Assembly (NCBI RefSeq): GCF_018343615.1
Contig: NZ_JAGYPI010000002.1
Location: 81,562-145,561 of the forward strand
Direction: 5' to 3'
DNA length: 64,000 bases
Source: Bacillus sp. FJAT-49736
GTDB lineage: Bacteria > Bacillota > Bacilli > Bacillales > Bacillaceae_C
A program made the translations under genes and the position numbers. The notes under the pieces are model-generated. The model was not told where the DNA came from and did not search any database. It saw nothing but the letters and a program-made list of their open reading frames with translations. Position 1 is the stretch's first letter, and each line of letters begins with the position of its first letter. Below are positions 48,682-58,660 of this stretch, piece after piece.

Positions 48682-50196
48682 TTACTCATTATAATGCTGA
48701 ATAAGCTTCGAATACTTTTGCAAGGTTGATGTTGAAATATCGTACCGATTCGCAATTTCCAATTGGGATTTTTTCTCGTCATTTAGCTTATGCCAAGCAT
48801 ATTCCACCGCAGCAGCATATGCCTTCATATTGGTAAAAGATACCCCATCCTTTAACCCATTAATAAAAATGGAAAACCACATAAGGAATAAGCCGGTTGT
48901 TTGCGGATGGATTGGGTGATGATGCTCGTACAATAATGTTGCGACACCATGGCCTTTTCCAATAATTCCATCTGGATCAAACTGCTCCTTCATCCCAGCG
49001 TCTAATACATTAGCTAAATAAATTTTCTCTGTGATGGAAAACTCGTCCAAGCTTTTAAAATCCGGATGAGAAATAACCTCTTGCCTTCTATTCGAAATAG
49101 ACAATAGAAAAATTCCAAATAACCGCTCTTCTAAATATTCACTTCTCAACTTTTTCAGTATGGAAGTTACATGATTTTCAAAGCCTGTATCATTCGAGCG
49201 ATTATTATTCCACGGTTCTGATCCTTCTTTTTCAGGACTAATCTCTAACAATTGCTTCCATGCAGATTTTGCTGTTTGTTCGTGACCGGTAGTAAAAGCA
49301 ACATGTGAAAGCCAATAGTAAAAGCTGGCATCCCCTTCAAACCCTTGCTTTTTGAGCTTGTTTAACCAGAAAAATGCTTTTTGATGATTCCCAAGAAGTG
49401 CAAAAGTGGCACCTAGTTTATATTGGTGTTCAATGAGAATGGGCTGAATTTTTTCAAGACCATCTACTAATTCCTGCAGCTCCTTATCACGATGCTGATG
49501 ATATAAAAACACCGCTAAATTGCAAAGCGCGTGGAGGTTTCCAGGATTCTTGTCCAGCAGATCCTTTAGCACATTTGCCGCTTTCTCCATATCACCTAAA
49601 TAAAAATAACCAAGCGCAAGATTATTGTAGGCAGACCAGAAATCCGGATATTTTTCAATAATTTCTTTTAAGCTCTTTATTGCCATTTGGAAGTTACCTG
49701 ATTCTAGAAGCTGTCTTGCTTTTTCTTGTTTCATGATAAGCTCATCCTGCATATACAAGGAATCCTCTAAATCTGCTTCTTCGGTATTGATAACATATAT
49801 TAAATCTTCCGCTTCCTCAGCAAACTCTCCATATGGATCAAGCTCCAAATATTTATTTGCATGCTTATATGCTTCATGAAAAAGTCCCAGCTCTGCGAAA
49901 TTATTTGCCAAAAAATAATGACACTCTGTCATACTAGGATCTAATTCATCCAATATTTGTGTAAAAAGCTCATTAGATTGCTGAAATTCATCCAGCTGCA
50001 TACAAACTAAACCAAGCTGGCAGGCAATCATCGGTTCATATGGTTCAAGCTGCATCGCACGCTGCAAATATTTCTTCGCCTTTTTTAAATCATGTCTATG
50101 ATAAGCATTTATCCCTTTATTAAAATAATATTCACCTGTTGGTATAAAGGACAGGACAACGCCTTGCTCCTGTCTTACTTTTGAGTCTTTTGCCAT
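48682..50196 (-). CDS. Tetratricopeptide repeat protein (YvcD-like)
   Basis: A 504-residue cytoplasmic protein made mostly of TPR units from about 25 to 320 (for example NKGINAYHRHDLKKAKKYLQ, AYNNLALGYFYLGDMEKAAN). The C-terminus has a helix-turn-helix-like stretch (EIANRYDISTSTLQKYSKL). It corresponds by order to B. subtilis yvcD, upstream of trxB. TPR proteins act as scaffolds; the partner is not known. Confidence 0.88.
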   Translation of the reverse strand: MAKDSKVRQEQGVVLSFIPTGEYYFNKGINAYHRHDLKKAKKYLQRAMQLEPYEPMIACQLGLVCMQLDEFQQSNELFTQILDELDPSMTECHYFLANNFAELGLFHEAYKHANKYLELDPYGEFAEEAEDLIYVINTEEADLEDSLYMQDELIMKQEKARQLLESGNFQMAIKSLKEIIEKYPDFWSAYNNLALGYFYLGDMEKAANVLKDLLDKNPGNLHALCNLAVFLYHQHRDKELQELVDGLEKIQPILIEHQYKLGATFALLGNHQKAFFWLNKLKKQGFEGDASFYYWLSHVAFTTGHEQTAKSAWKQLLEISPEKEGSEPWNNNRSNDTGFENHVTSILKKLRSEYLEERLFGIFLLSISNRRQEVISHPDFKSLDEFSITEKIYLANVLDAGMKEQFDPDGIIGKGHGVATLLYEHHHPIHPQTTGLFLMWFSIFINGLKDGVSFTNMKAYAAAVEYAWHKLNDEKKSQLEIANRYDISTSTLQKYSKLIQHYNE

Positions 50197-50379
50197 TAAG
50201 GTCCCTCACAAATCTTCAAAGATAAACGATAGATCTTTTCGTAAACTTGCAGCTGATTAATGCTATCGAACACTGCATATACAAAAAGATGCAAAGAAAA
50301 TTCATCCATTTTTAGATGAAAACAATCATAACTACTGTAGTATAACATATATAGTAATAATGATTAACAGGCAAATTTT

Positions 50380-50406
50380 AAGGTACCTGCTTTTTACAGG
50401 TACCTT
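50380..50406. other. Strong hairpin overlapping the yvoF stop codon
   Basis: AAGGTACCTG / CAGGTACCTT, a 10-bp perfect stem with a 7-base loop. No T-run on the minus strand, so it may protect mRNA ends or pause transcription. Confidence 0.5.
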
Positions 50407-50939
50407 TTATCCGCTTTTCCATAAATCGGGTCTAATGCCCATCTTTCTTCTAATTGTTCCTTCGTATAAATTACCTTCATCGGATTTCCACCAACAAAAG
50501 CACCTGCCGGAACGTCCTTATGAATAAGAGTGCCTGCAGAAATAATCGCCCCATCCCCAATCTTCACTCCCGGCAATATGGTCGAATTAGCTCCTATCAT
50601 CACTTCACTTCCAATTTCCACCTTACCTAGCCGGTATTCCTTTATTAAATATTCGTGAGCTAAGATGGTAGTATTATAGCCTATAACCGTATTTTTTCCG
50701 ACTGAGATTTTCTCTGGAAACATGACATCCAGCATCACCATTAAGGCAAAAGATGTTTGACTGCCAATATCCATTCTTAAAAAAACTCTGTACAGCCAGT
50801 TTTTCAAGCCCAGAAAAGGGGTATATCGAGCCAATTGGATCACGATGAAATTTTTCACTACTTTCCAAAAAGGTACCGTTTTATACACATGCCATAGGGA
50901 ATTTGCTCCTGAAACGGGGAAACGCTCCGTTTTTCTCAT
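50394..50939 (-). CDS. yvoF: Hexapeptide-repeat acyltransferase YvoF
   Basis: A 181-residue left-handed beta-helix acetyltransferase of the LacA/NodL type. Hexapeptide repeats are seen at about 70-150 ([45 protein letters not shown]). The acceptor is unknown. Its ATG overlaps the ppaX stop in ATGA, so it is translationally coupled. Same neighbour as in B. subtilis. Confidence 0.9.
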   Translation of the reverse strand: MRKTERFPVSGANSLWHVYKTVPFWKVVKNFIVIQLARYTPFLGLKNWLYRVFLRMDIGSQTSFALMVMLDVMFPEKISVGKNTVIGYNTTILAHEYLIKEYRLGKVEIGSEVMIGANSTILPGVKIGDGAIISAGTLIHKDVPAGAFVGGNPMKVIYTKEQLEERWALDPIYGKADKRYL

Positions 50940-51589
50940 TCATTTACCGCCCCGACGATATCTAGAAGATCTCGCATATTATCCAGAATGAAATCAGGTT
51001 CAAATTTTTCAATATAGGCACGGCCTTTTGCAGACCAAGATACTCCCGCCGATAATGTACCTGCATTTTTCGCTCCCACAATATCGTGATAATTATCCCC
51101 TACCATTATGCTTTCCTGCGGAGTCGATCCAAGCAGTTTCAATGCTTTTTCAATTGGTTCAGGATGCGGTTTTACGTTCTCCACATCATCAATCGCCACA
51201 ATTATTTCAAAGAATGAATCGAGATTCGTCAGCTTAAGGCCTTTCTTTACTGTAGCGGACATTTTAGTGGACACAATTGCCAGCTTATATCCTTTTTCCT
51301 TTAGTGTTTGTACCGTTTCATATACACCGTCGAATTCCTTTACGAGAAGATCATGGTTTGCAAGGTTATGAGTACGGTATCTTTCAATCATTTCGTCCAC
51401 CCGATCAGGATCAATGGAGGACATGGTTTCCTTTAGCGATGGTCCGATAAACGGTAGAACGTCTTCTCTCGTGTATTTTCCGGGATAATAATGGTTGAAC
51501 GTATGTAAAAAAGAAGCAATGATCAATTCATTCGTGTCAATTAGCGTACCATCTAAATCAAAAAGAATCGTAGATATATGTTTTTGCAT
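50936..51589 (-). CDS. ppaX: Pyrophosphatase PpaX
   Basis: A 217-residue HAD hydrolase. Motif [11 protein letters not shown] (nucleophile and acid Asp), motif II IVSTK, motif III Lys in VKPHPEP, motif [10 protein letters not shown]. In B. subtilis PpaX hydrolyses the pyrophosphate made when HPrK dephosphorylates P-Ser-HPr, so it supports the kinase/phosphorylase encoded upstream. A terminator separates it from yvoD. Confidence 0.95.
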   Translation of the reverse strand: MQKHISTILFDLDGTLIDTNELIIASFLHTFNHYYPGKYTREDVLPFIGPSLKETMSSIDPDRVDEMIERYRTHNLANHDLLVKEFDGVYETVQTLKEKGYKLAIVSTKMSATVKKGLKLTNLDSFFEIIVAIDDVENVKPHPEPIEKALKLLGSTPQESIMVGDNYHDIVGAKNAGTLSAGVSWSAKGRAYIEKFEPDFILDNMRDLLDIVGAVNE

Positions 51590-51651
51590 AGTATGTTACC
51601 CTTCCTAGCATTAAGATTTTCTTTTCTTTCCTTAATGATAAAGCTTTTTGA

Positions 51652-51685
51652 AAAAAATGAAAAGAAACTGGCGAATGCCAGTTTC
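51652..51685 (-). terminator. Terminator after yvoD
   Basis: GAAACTGGC / GCCAGTTTC stem with a 4-base loop, followed on the minus strand by TTTCATTTTTTTC. Confidence 0.85.
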
Positions 51686-51689
51686 ACTT

Positions 51690-52634
51690 TTATCCCTCTA
51701 TGGTTGTTGGAGTGCTTTTTTGAAAGTTCATACGGTTCCAAATAAATCCTACTATAAAAGTCAATATGATAGCTGTAAAGAGTCTTACAAGTAAAAGATA
51801 TATCACAGGAATGCCTAGAGGAACGAAAATAAGCGTATCCTCTACAACAGCATGACAGCCGCAAAGGAAAATAAATGCTAGCGTAGCATCTTTCTTGCTG
51901 ACACCATCTTCTTGAACCGCTTGTATCATTACTCCCGCTCCGTAAGCCAAGCCAAAAAATAACCCTGCTGCAAGCGTTGTAGATGTATTTTCCTTCATCC
52001 CTAATAGCCTTGTTACAGGAGCCATCCAACGCGAGAAGATTTTTAACAATTGCAAGTCCTTTAAAATTTGGATCCCTATCATTAGTGGAATCACTATTTC
52101 TGCAAGCTTATACACACCAAGAGCAGCTTTTTCGATCCCGTCTAAGATAACTGGCCAAACCCCTGTAATACTTTCCTGAACCGGCGCCATTGCACTATAA
52201 TGGGCAGGCTGATGTCCCCCATGCCAGAAAAGGTTGATAAAAATTGCTGATAAAATTGCAAGGCCAACACGTACTACAATCATTACCCATATTCTGACCC
52301 CTACCTTAATGGCAACACTAGATTCAATAAATAGGTTATGGGCAAAGCTCAGCATTACCGCAATAATGAAAACCTCTTTTACCGTTAAATCAACAGATAG
52401 AATCCCTGCAATTCCTGCATATAAATTCAAAAAGTTCCCTAAAACAATTGGGATGGCAGCATCACCAGATAAACCGATCATCCCCATTAGAGGGGAAATT
52501 ATTTTAATAATCCATGGTAAAATCGGTGTATATTGCAATATCGTGATAAGTAATGTGATGGGAAAAATAATTTTCCCTAATGTCCAGGTTGTTTTTAATC
52601 CCGATAGTAAGCCTGTTTTTAACGTTTGCAGCAT
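51690..52634 (-). CDS. yvoD: Nucleoside-recognition (Gate) domain membrane protein YvoD
   Basis: A 314-residue membrane protein with about eight helices carrying two Gate domains (about 15-130 and 165-290), as in spore maturation SpmA/B-like proteins. Its position between lgt and ppaX is conserved in Bacillus. Transport of a nucleoside or other small solute has been proposed, but function is unknown. Confidence 0.88.
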   Translation of the reverse strand: MLQTLKTGLLSGLKTTWTLGKIIFPITLLITILQYTPILPWIIKIISPLMGMIGLSGDAAIPIVLGNFLNLYAGIAGILSVDLTVKEVFIIAVMLSFAHNLFIESSVAIKVGVRIWVMIVVRVGLAILSAIFINLFWHGGHQPAHYSAMAPVQESITGVWPVILDGIEKAALGVYKLAEIVIPLMIGIQILKDLQLLKIFSRWMAPVTRLLGMKENTSTTLAAGLFFGLAYGAGVMIQAVQEDGVSKKDATLAFIFLCGCHAVVEDTLIFVPLGIPVIYLLLVRLFTAIILTFIVGFIWNRMNFQKSTPTTIEG

Positions 52635-52665
52635 TCTTTCAATCTCCCCATAGTCATTTCAAAAG

Positions 52666-53481
52666 TTAAATGGAAGTTTCCCGATAACGCATAGCAGAGA
52701 AACCTGCTTTTCTTCTATAAATCCATAGGATCATGGCAACCACTATTAATGCGATAGAAATCATTTGTGCCATGCGCAAATCAGCCGTTAGCATTAAACT
52801 GTCTGTTCTCATTCCTTCAATAAAGAAGCGACCGATGGAATACCAAATTAAGTAGCTTAAGAAAATTTCCCCACGACGTAAATTTACCCTTCTTAGGCTA
52901 AGGAGAATGATAAAACCAACGATATCCCATACGGATTCATATAAAAAGGTAGGATGATAATAATGTCCATTAATATACATTTGATTAATGATAAAATCAG
53001 GTAAATGTAGATTCTCCAGGAATGTACGGCTAACCTCTTTGCCATGAGCTTCCTGGTTCATGAAGTTTCCCCAGCGCCCGATTGCCTGGCCTAAAATAAT
53101 ACTAGGTGCGCATATATCTGCAAGCTTCCAGAAGGAAATATTTTTTGCTTTTGAAAAAATGACTGCCGTTAATACCGCGCCAATTAAACCGCCATGGATA
53201 GCAATCCCGCCATTCCAAATTTTAATAATTTCGCCTGGATGAACGGAATAATAGCTCCACTCAAATAAAACATAATAAATCCGTGCACAAATAATCGAGA
53301 TAGGAATTGCCCAGATCATTAAGTCCGCAAATAAATCCTTATCAATTCCAAGCTTCTCCCCTTCTCTAATGGCCAAAAATAATCCGATTGCAATTCCACA
53401 ACCAATAATAATTCCATACCAATGAACTTCAAAGGCGCCTAAATGCAAGGCAATTGGATTTAGTGGTTTGATATTATCCAT
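52666..53481 (-). CDS. lgt: Phosphatidylglycerol-prolipoprotein diacylglyceryl transferase
   Basis: A 271-residue membrane enzyme with seven helices. Signatures: [20 protein letters not shown] with the essential His, [13 protein letters not shown], and IEGMRTDSL. It attaches diacylglycerol to the lipobox Cys of prelipoproteins, including those at 12122 and 15739 in this window. Cotranscribed with hprK, 26 bp upstream. Confidence 0.98.
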   Translation of the reverse strand: MDNIKPLNPIALHLGAFEVHWYGIIIGCGIAIGLFLAIREGEKLGIDKDLFADLMIWAIPISIICARIYYVLFEWSYYSVHPGEIIKIWNGGIAIHGGLIGAVLTAVIFSKAKNISFWKLADICAPSIILGQAIGRWGNFMNQEAHGKEVSRTFLENLHLPDFIINQMYINGHYYHPTFLYESVWDIVGFIILLSLRRVNLRRGEIFLSYLIWYSIGRFFIEGMRTDSLMLTADLRMAQMISIALIVVAMILWIYRRKAGFSAMRYRETSI

Positions 53482-53507
53482 ATACTGTACTCCTTTCTAT
53501 ACGATGA

Positions 53508-54443
53508 TTAATGTACGTCTTTTTCCCCATTTTTAATGACATTCGCTAATTGCTCATTAAATTGCTGAGCTGCATTTACCCCCATTTTCTTTAAGCGGTA
53601 ATTCATGGCTGCTACCTCAATAATAATCGCTAAGTTTCTTCCCGGACGAACAGGTATAGTTAGTCTCGGCAGCTCTGTATCAATAATCTTAATCTTCTCC
53701 TCATCTAAGCCAAGACGATCATATTGCTTCATTTGATCCCATAGCTCCAAATGGGCAACCATCGTAATTCGCTTATGGCTGCGGACCGCTCCTGCTCCGA
53801 AAAGTGTCATAACATTGATAATTCCTAGTCCGCGAATTTCCAGTAAATGCTCAATCAAGTCTGGTGCATTGCCGATTAAAGAGTCCGTATCCTCTTGACG
53901 AATCTCCACACAATCATCTGCTACAAGCCGATGTCCCCTTTTAACTAGCTCCAAAGCGGCCTCGCTTTTTCCAACTCCACTCTTTCCAGTGATTAATACT
54001 CCAACACCGTATATATCAACTAGGACACCATGAACAGCTGTTGTAGGAGCAAGCTTGAATTCTAAATAATTCGTTAAATGACTGGAAAATCGTGTTGTTT
54101 TCATATTTGTACGCATAACTGGTACAGAATATTCAGTAGACGCTTCTATTAACTCTTCCGGCACCTCTAAACCACGTGAAATAACAATACCAGGAGTTAA
54201 ATCACTGCAAAGCTGTTGCATACGATTTTTTCTTTCTTCACCGTCTAAGCGCTCACTGAAGGTAATTTCCGTCATGCCAAGCAGCTGAATCCGGTCAGCT
54301 GGGTAATAATTAAAAAATCCTGCCAATTCCAAACCAGGTCGTGAAATATCGCTGGTTGTAATTGGACGGTGGATACCTTCTTCTCCGCTGATTAATTCTA
54401 AATTAAATTTCTTAATGATATCCTCAACACGGACCTTCGCCAA
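53508..54443 (-). CDS. hprK: HPr kinase/phosphorylase
   Basis: A 311-residue bifunctional enzyme. P-loop GKSGVGKS (153-160), catalytic His138 in AVHGVLVD, signature [20 protein letters not shown]. It phosphorylates HPr and Crh at Ser46 using ATP or PPi when fructose-1,6-bisphosphate is high, and reverses it when phosphate is high. First gene of hprK-lgt-yvoD-ppaX-yvoF, with ppaX removing the pyrophosphate product. Confidence 0.98.
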   Translation of the reverse strand: MAKVRVEDIIKKFNLELISGEEGIHRPITTSDISRPGLELAGFFNYYPADRIQLLGMTEITFSERLDGEERKNRMQQLCSDLTPGIVISRGLEVPEELIEASTEYSVPVMRTNMKTTRFSSHLTNYLEFKLAPTTAVHGVLVDIYGVGVLITGKSGVGKSEAALELVKRGHRLVADDCVEIRQEDTDSLIGNAPDLIEHLLEIRGLGIINVMTLFGAGAVRSHKRITMVAHLELWDQMKQYDRLGLDEEKIKIIDTELPRLTIPVRPGRNLAIIIEVAAMNYRLKKMGVNAAQQFNEQLANVIKNGEKDVH

Positions 54444-54763
54444 TTTTTTTTCCTCCTTGCGTTAATCTGCACTACTAGCCTTTCCATGCAGACAAGCAAT
54501 CAGCAAATTTCTATTCTTTATTAGTAGGCTCTGCAGCTGCACTGCCCGGCATTTTTGTTATTATTCATGCGAAAAAAACAATGCACTATGTGTGTCCAAA
54601 TGGCATTAACACTTACAAAGCCAAAAAGTAAAGCTTTCTTTATTGTAGCATTACATTATAACGGAAGACTACCCTTAATACTTTACAAATGTCTTCTTAC
54701 GGTACCGTAATTCCTACCTTAAACATATTATAAATATAGATACCTTCTGAATGTATATTACCA
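54444..54763. other. Intergenic region upstream of hprK
   Basis: AT-rich; must hold the hprK promoter, but I see no consensus box strong enough to call. The only local structure is the short GGTACCGTAA-type symmetric stretch near 54700. No gene or RNA is recognised. Confidence 0.4.
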
Positions 54764-54899
54764 GTCTGTTTTCGTATAAGTTGTTGCTTTCGAATATATG
54801 CCTAGTCCGTATTCGATACAGAAATCAGGGCAGCTTTTCGTAGAATCTATATGATATGCGATTGGTATTAACAGCAACAAGTTACGAAAAGAGCCTTTA
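54764..54899. repeat. Dispersed MITE-like element (copy D)
   Basis: Left end TTTTCGTATAAGTTGTTGCT and right end AGCAACAAGTTACGAAAAGA then GCC are inverted complements, giving a fold-back element of about 135 bp. The core CGAATATATGCCTAG and GGGCAGCTTTTCGTAGAATC match the family. It lies just upstream of the amidase ribosome binding site and may supply part of its promoter. Confidence 0.7.
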
Positions 54900-54924
54900 C
54901 AAAAATCATAAGGAGGATGTTCAA

Positions 54925-55635
54925 GTGAAAATAATGCTGGATGCTGGACATGGGCCGAATACAGCTGGAAAAAGAAGCCCTAACAATTTTAAGGAATTTG
55001 AATTTAATAGTAAGGTAGCCGATTTTGTAAAGGTGCTGTTGGGAAATTACAAGGATGTAACTGTTTATTTTGCCCATTCCAAAAAAGTGGATGTTCCTTT
55101 AAAGGAAAGAACGGATAAAGCCAATCAGCTAAAAGTGGATTGCTATATATCCATTCATGCAAACGCATATGGGACGAACTGGAACAATGCAAATGGTATT
55201 GAAACCTATGCTTATGTAACTAAACCGAAGGAGGCCATGGAATTAGCTAAAAAGGTGCAAAAAAATCTTGTTATTCGCACCGGCTTAACGGATCGTGGTG
55301 TGAAAACAGCAGATTTTCATGTTTTGCGCGAATCAAATATGACAGCTATTCTCTGCGAATGCGGATTTTATACGAATAAAAAGGAAGAAGCCTTTTTGCG
55401 TTCAAAGACCTTTCAGGAAACCTGTGCGGAAGCTATCGTAAAAGGAATTGTAGACCAATACCACTTAAAAAAGAAAAGTACACCTGCCCCACCACCTCCT
55501 GAAAGTAATACTAATTATTTTGTTCAAGTTGGAGCTTTTACTGATAAGAAAAAAGCTGAACAATTAGCGAAGGAGTTAAAGGGTAAGGGGTTTGACCCAA
55601 TCGTTGTAGACAATAAGGGGACAGTTCAAAAGTGA
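54925..55635 (+). CDS. N-acetylmuramoyl-L-alanine amidase with partial SPOR domain
   Basis: 236 residues from a GTG start behind GGAGG. Amidase_3 domain (about 1-175): Zn ligands in LDAGHGPN, Glu and His in the middle (SIHANAYG), catalytic Glu in ILCECGFYTNKKE. No signal peptide, as for mother-cell lysins and phage endolysins. After a Pro-rich linker a SPOR domain starts (YFVQVGAFTDKKKAEQLAKE) but stops after about 45 residues, only half the usual length. It cuts the stem peptide from peptidoglycan; the incomplete SPOR suggests 3' truncation. A role in mother-cell lysis or prophage origin are both possible. Confidence 0.85.
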   Translation: MKIMLDAGHGPNTAGKRSPNNFKEFEFNSKVADFVKVLLGNYKDVTVYFAHSKKVDVPLKERTDKANQLKVDCYISIHANAYGTNWNNANGIETYAYVTKPKEAMELAKKVQKNLVIRTGLTDRGVKTADFHVLRESNMTAILCECGFYTNKKEEAFLRSKTFQETCAEAIVKGIVDQYHLKKKSTPAPPPPESNTNYFVQVGAFTDKKKAEQLAKELKGKGFDPIVVDNKGTVQK

Positions 55636-55865
55636 TAGGTTGGAAAAGTTTTGGCCGACTATGGGGAACCTAAGCGGACTAGTGTTCCGTTATTCGTAAC
55701 AAAAAGGGTGATTTCACGAATTTCACGGCCTGACGTTCCGTTAGCTAGCTGAAAAGGTACTATTTTTACTGATATTTTAGGATATAAGGGATCCTGTGTC
55801 TTCCAACTGCTTTAATACATCATGTTTTACGAAAATAAGGAACTCAGAGTTCGCGAAAAATGAAA

Positions 55866-55897
55866 AAAAGGAACGCATGGAATCCATGCGTTTTGTT
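55866..55897. terminator. Terminator between yvlD and the amidase gene
   Basis: ACGCATGG / CCATGCGT stem; T-rich on both sides (TTTTGTTC plus, CCTTTTTTTC minus). The 230 bp between the amidase stop and here carry two GTTCCGTTA motifs but no gene. Confidence 0.8.
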
Positions 55898-55920
55898 CTG
55901 TAGATTTTTTTCACACGTTG

Positions 55921-56277
55921 TTATGCTCTTTTGTTTTTCTGCAAAATAGTATTTTGCAAAATGATATTAGTAATAGACATAATAACGGCCATTAGGAATG
56001 CCATTCCAAAGCTGTGAATTTGAAAGCTATCTCCCATAATTCTGTCGGTTAATAGCAAGGTAAAGGCATTGATGACTAATAAGAAAATACCTAAGGTTAA
56101 TACCGTAATTGGCAGCGTTAATATAATCAAAATAGGTCGAACTAAAACGTTCAAAATCGATAGTATAAAGCTTGCGACGATTGCTGAACCAAAGCTTGCA
56201 ACTTCAAAGCTATGAAAAAATCCTGCCATCGCAACAAATAATATTGCATTGATAAATATGCTGATTAACCATCTCAT
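55921..56277 (-). CDS. yvlD: Phage holin family IV membrane protein YvlD
   Basis: A 118-residue protein with four membrane helices, similar to YvlD and the Mycobacterium/Bacillus phage_holin_4_2 family (SILNVLVRPILIILTLPITVLTLGIF). In B. subtilis it ends the SigW-dependent yvlABCD envelope-stress operon. Here it follows yvlB by 136 bp with no yvlC between. Confidence 0.9.
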   Translation of the reverse strand: MRWLISIFINAILFVAMAGFFHSFEVASFGSAIVASFILSILNVLVRPILIILTLPITVLTLGIFLLVINAFTLLLTDRIMGDSFQIHSFGMAFLMAVIMSITNIILQNTILQKNKRA

Positions 56278-56413
56278 TCAAGAATAAACTCCTTTTATGG
56301 CACTTTTCCTTTATTATAAAGGCAGAAAGCAGCCTTTATAAAATATATAGTCTTATTGAAGAAAAGATACCCACTTACTAATAAAAATTGGGACTTGTTA
56401 TGAAGGTTTCTTC

Positions 56414-57526
56414 TTAATAAACAGTCTCTTTCTTTTCAAACTTTTTTATATGGACAGAGCCGGTTTTTGTATCAGCAAAAACTCTTGTAGTCTCTTCAGA
56501 TTCCCCTGATTTTTTAAATTTCAGTTGCTTTTGAGCAATTTCCTTCTTTTCCACAATGGTTTCTACATTCTCTAACTCCACTTTAATATTCCCAAAGTTA
56601 GATTTACATTCTCCCTCTACACCGTTTCCATCCGGTAAATAGAGATGGATATTACCGGTTACCGCTTTAACATGAACAGTATCCGCCTGTTCTGTTAATG
56701 TACAGTGAACATTTCCATTAAAGGATTGTAAATCAACTGTGTGGTAGGAGCCTACAACGTCGATTTGCCCATTCATTGTTTCCGCAGCAAGCCTATTCGA
56801 CTTACTATTCTGGATCATAATTTTACCATTCGCTGTTTCCGCTTCCATTTTTTCTGTAACCATTTCGTGCAAAGAAATCTTCCCATTTGCAGTCTTCGTT
56901 TTAAAATCCTGTACATCCAGTTTTTCCGCAGTTATTTTTCCATTAAAGGTGCGAATGATTGCTTTTTCATAAGAGCTTCTCGGTACATAGATTACCGTGT
57001 CTACTTTCATCCACTTGGATTGCGTAGAAAAGCGCAAACGGTTATTTTCTACTGAAAAATAACTGTTTTCAATGAAAAAAGCGCGTGCATCATCCCGTTG
57101 ATCCTTGCGATAAACTTTTGCTTGGCATTCCACTCGAGTGTCTGGCTGATCCCACGGTCTGATCTCTACATGACCGTTTGCTACATCGATATCAATATTG
57201 GTGAATTCCGCTTCTGCTTGCTGAAAAACATGTGGAAATTCTACCGATTGATTCAGTTGAAAATCAAATTCCTTAATTTTCTTCACAGCAGAATTAACAA
57301 AATCCATTATTTTATCGCGAGCTCCAGAAAACTGAGAAGATGGCTCATCCTCTTTATATTCATGCTGTTTATCTTGTTCATAACTTTTGGACACGGAATC
57401 TATTTCATGTTGCATTCCATTGCCTTTATGTTCATTTTCCAGGGCTTCTAACAGGGTTAATGCTTCCTCTGTGGAAAGCTTTCCTTCCTTAACCATTTCC
57501 AATATACGTTTTCTTTCCATTTGCAT
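56414..57526 (-). CDS. yvlB: DUF4097 beta-sheet protein YvlB
   Basis: A 370-residue protein. N-terminal helical SHOCT-like element (ERKRILEMVKEGKLSTEEALTLLEAL) and then repeated beta strands of the DUF4097 (adhesin-like beta-propeller/beta-helix) type, seen as ATANGKIMIQ, ETMNGQIDVVG and SFNGNVHCTL repeats. No signal peptide. B. subtilis YvlB belongs to the SigW envelope-stress regulon; no clear SigW promoter was found here, only a weak TATAAT at 57568-57563. GGAGGG precedes the ATG. Confidence 0.9.
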   Translation of the reverse strand: MQMERKRILEMVKEGKLSTEEALTLLEALENEHKGNGMQHEIDSVSKSYEQDKQHEYKEDEPSSQFSGARDKIMDFVNSAVKKIKEFDFQLNQSVEFPHVFQQAEAEFTNIDIDVANGHVEIRPWDQPDTRVECQAKVYRKDQRDDARAFFIENSYFSVENNRLRFSTQSKWMKVDTVIYVPRSSYEKAIIRTFNGKITAEKLDVQDFKTKTANGKISLHEMVTEKMEAETANGKIMIQNSKSNRLAAETMNGQIDVVGSYHTVDLQSFNGNVHCTLTEQADTVHVKAVTGNIHLYLPDGNGVEGECKSNFGNIKVELENVETIVEKKEIAQKQLKFKKSGESEETTRVFADTKTGSVHIKKFEKKETVY

Positions 57527-57790
57527 CTTTTTACCCTCCTTTTAATTAACCGGGAACCTCATATTATAAAGATAGTGATAGAAATTGTTTATTATTACCT
57601 ATTTCTATTTTCGCATAATCGTTTGTTTTCTACCTCCGTCTCGGGATGTAAATATTCTCATCCATTTGACTTCGGGTAATATCACACTTTAGCTTACTTG
57701 GTTAAATGGTTTGTGAGCTGTTAATATCACTTAGAAAGGATTTTAAGAAAAAGTTTTGTTCATAATGGAAATTTATCATTTCCATGCCTA

Positions 57791-57836
57791 TAAAAAAACG
57801 AATCGCTGCTATTCTTGCGCGATTCGTCTTTTTTTA
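57791..57836 (-). terminator. Terminator after tagH
   Basis: ACGAATCGC / GCGATTCGT stem with a 12-base loop, followed on the minus strand by TTTTTTTATAGG. The rest of 57527-57790 shows only the likely yvlB promoter. Confidence 0.88.
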
Positions 57837-58643
57837 TGCTTCTGAAAGTTCGTAATGACTGCTTCGTTTTTGCATTACCTTTTCACGGTAAGCTTTTCTT
57901 TCTACATCAGACATTTTTTTAAAGTCCTTTAGAAACTTTTCGTATTTGGGAACTACCTCTTCTATTGTCCCATAAGCTCTAACTTCTCCGTACTCAATCC
58001 AAAGCGCTTTTTCACAGAAATTCTTTATTTGAGAGATAGAATGACTGATAAAGAAAATGGTCTTTCCCTTTTCTTTAAACTCATTCATTTTCGCTTCACA
58101 CTTATCGGCAAAAATTTTATCACCAACGGACAAGGCCTCGTCAATAATCAAAATATCCGGGTCAATATTGACGGAAATGGCAAAGCCAAGACGTGACTTC
58201 ATTCCGCTCGAGTAGTTTTTTACCGGCTGATCAATAAACTTACCAAGCTCGGCAAACTCAATAATTTCCGGCTCTAATTCTTTGATTTGCTTTTTATTAA
58301 ATCCAAGCATCAAACATTTTAATTCAATGTTTTCTCTACCTGTCAATTGATTATCTAATCCGGAGTTAATCGCAATTAAGGCTACCTCGCCATTTATCTC
58401 AATCGTTCCAGCCGTAGGAGGAATGATTCCGGAAATAATATTGGATAACGTAGACTTCCCTGAGCCATTAACACCAATTATTCCAATTACATCGCCTTTA
58501 TTAGCCTCAAAGGTAATGTTTCTTAAGGCATAAAAATCCTCACCATAGCCTTTGGGCAAAAGTATATCAAGTATTTTCTCTGATGTGCGCTTATACATTT
58601 TATATTTTTTGGCAACATTACGGAGAATAACTGTTTTTGTCAT
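57834..58643 (-). CDS. tagH: Teichoic acid export ATPase TagH
   Basis: A 269-residue ABC ATPase. Walker A GVNGSGKST, signature YSSGMKSRLGFAI (variant typical of teichoic acid and O-antigen exporters), Walker B ILIIDEALSVGD. It lacks the long C-terminal extension of B. subtilis TagH (about 530 residues) and so is like S. aureus TarH. With TagG it flips wall teichoic acid polymer to the outside. Confidence 0.95.
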   Translation of the reverse strand: MTKTVILRNVAKKYKMYKRTSEKILDILLPKGYGEDFYALRNITFEANKGDVIGIIGVNGSGKSTLSNIISGIIPPTAGTIEINGEVALIAINSGLDNQLTGRENIELKCLMLGFNKKQIKELEPEIIEFAELGKFIDQPVKNYSSGMKSRLGFAISVNIDPDILIIDEALSVGDKIFADKCEAKMNEFKEKGKTIFFISHSISQIKNFCEKALWIEYGEVRAYGTIEEVVPKYEKFLKDFKKMSDVERKAYREKVMQKRSSHYELSEA

Positions 58644-58660
58644 TTTTACTCACATCCGTT

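Noticed and set aside
51553-52029. 158-codon frame on the minus strand
   Set aside because: Overlaps yvoD and ppaX in another frame and crosses the terminator at 51652-51685.
54700-54900. Prophage remnant suggested by the endolysin-like amidase
   Set aside because: No other phage gene is adjacent and similar amidases also occur as sporulation lysins; the neighbourhood is core chromosome.
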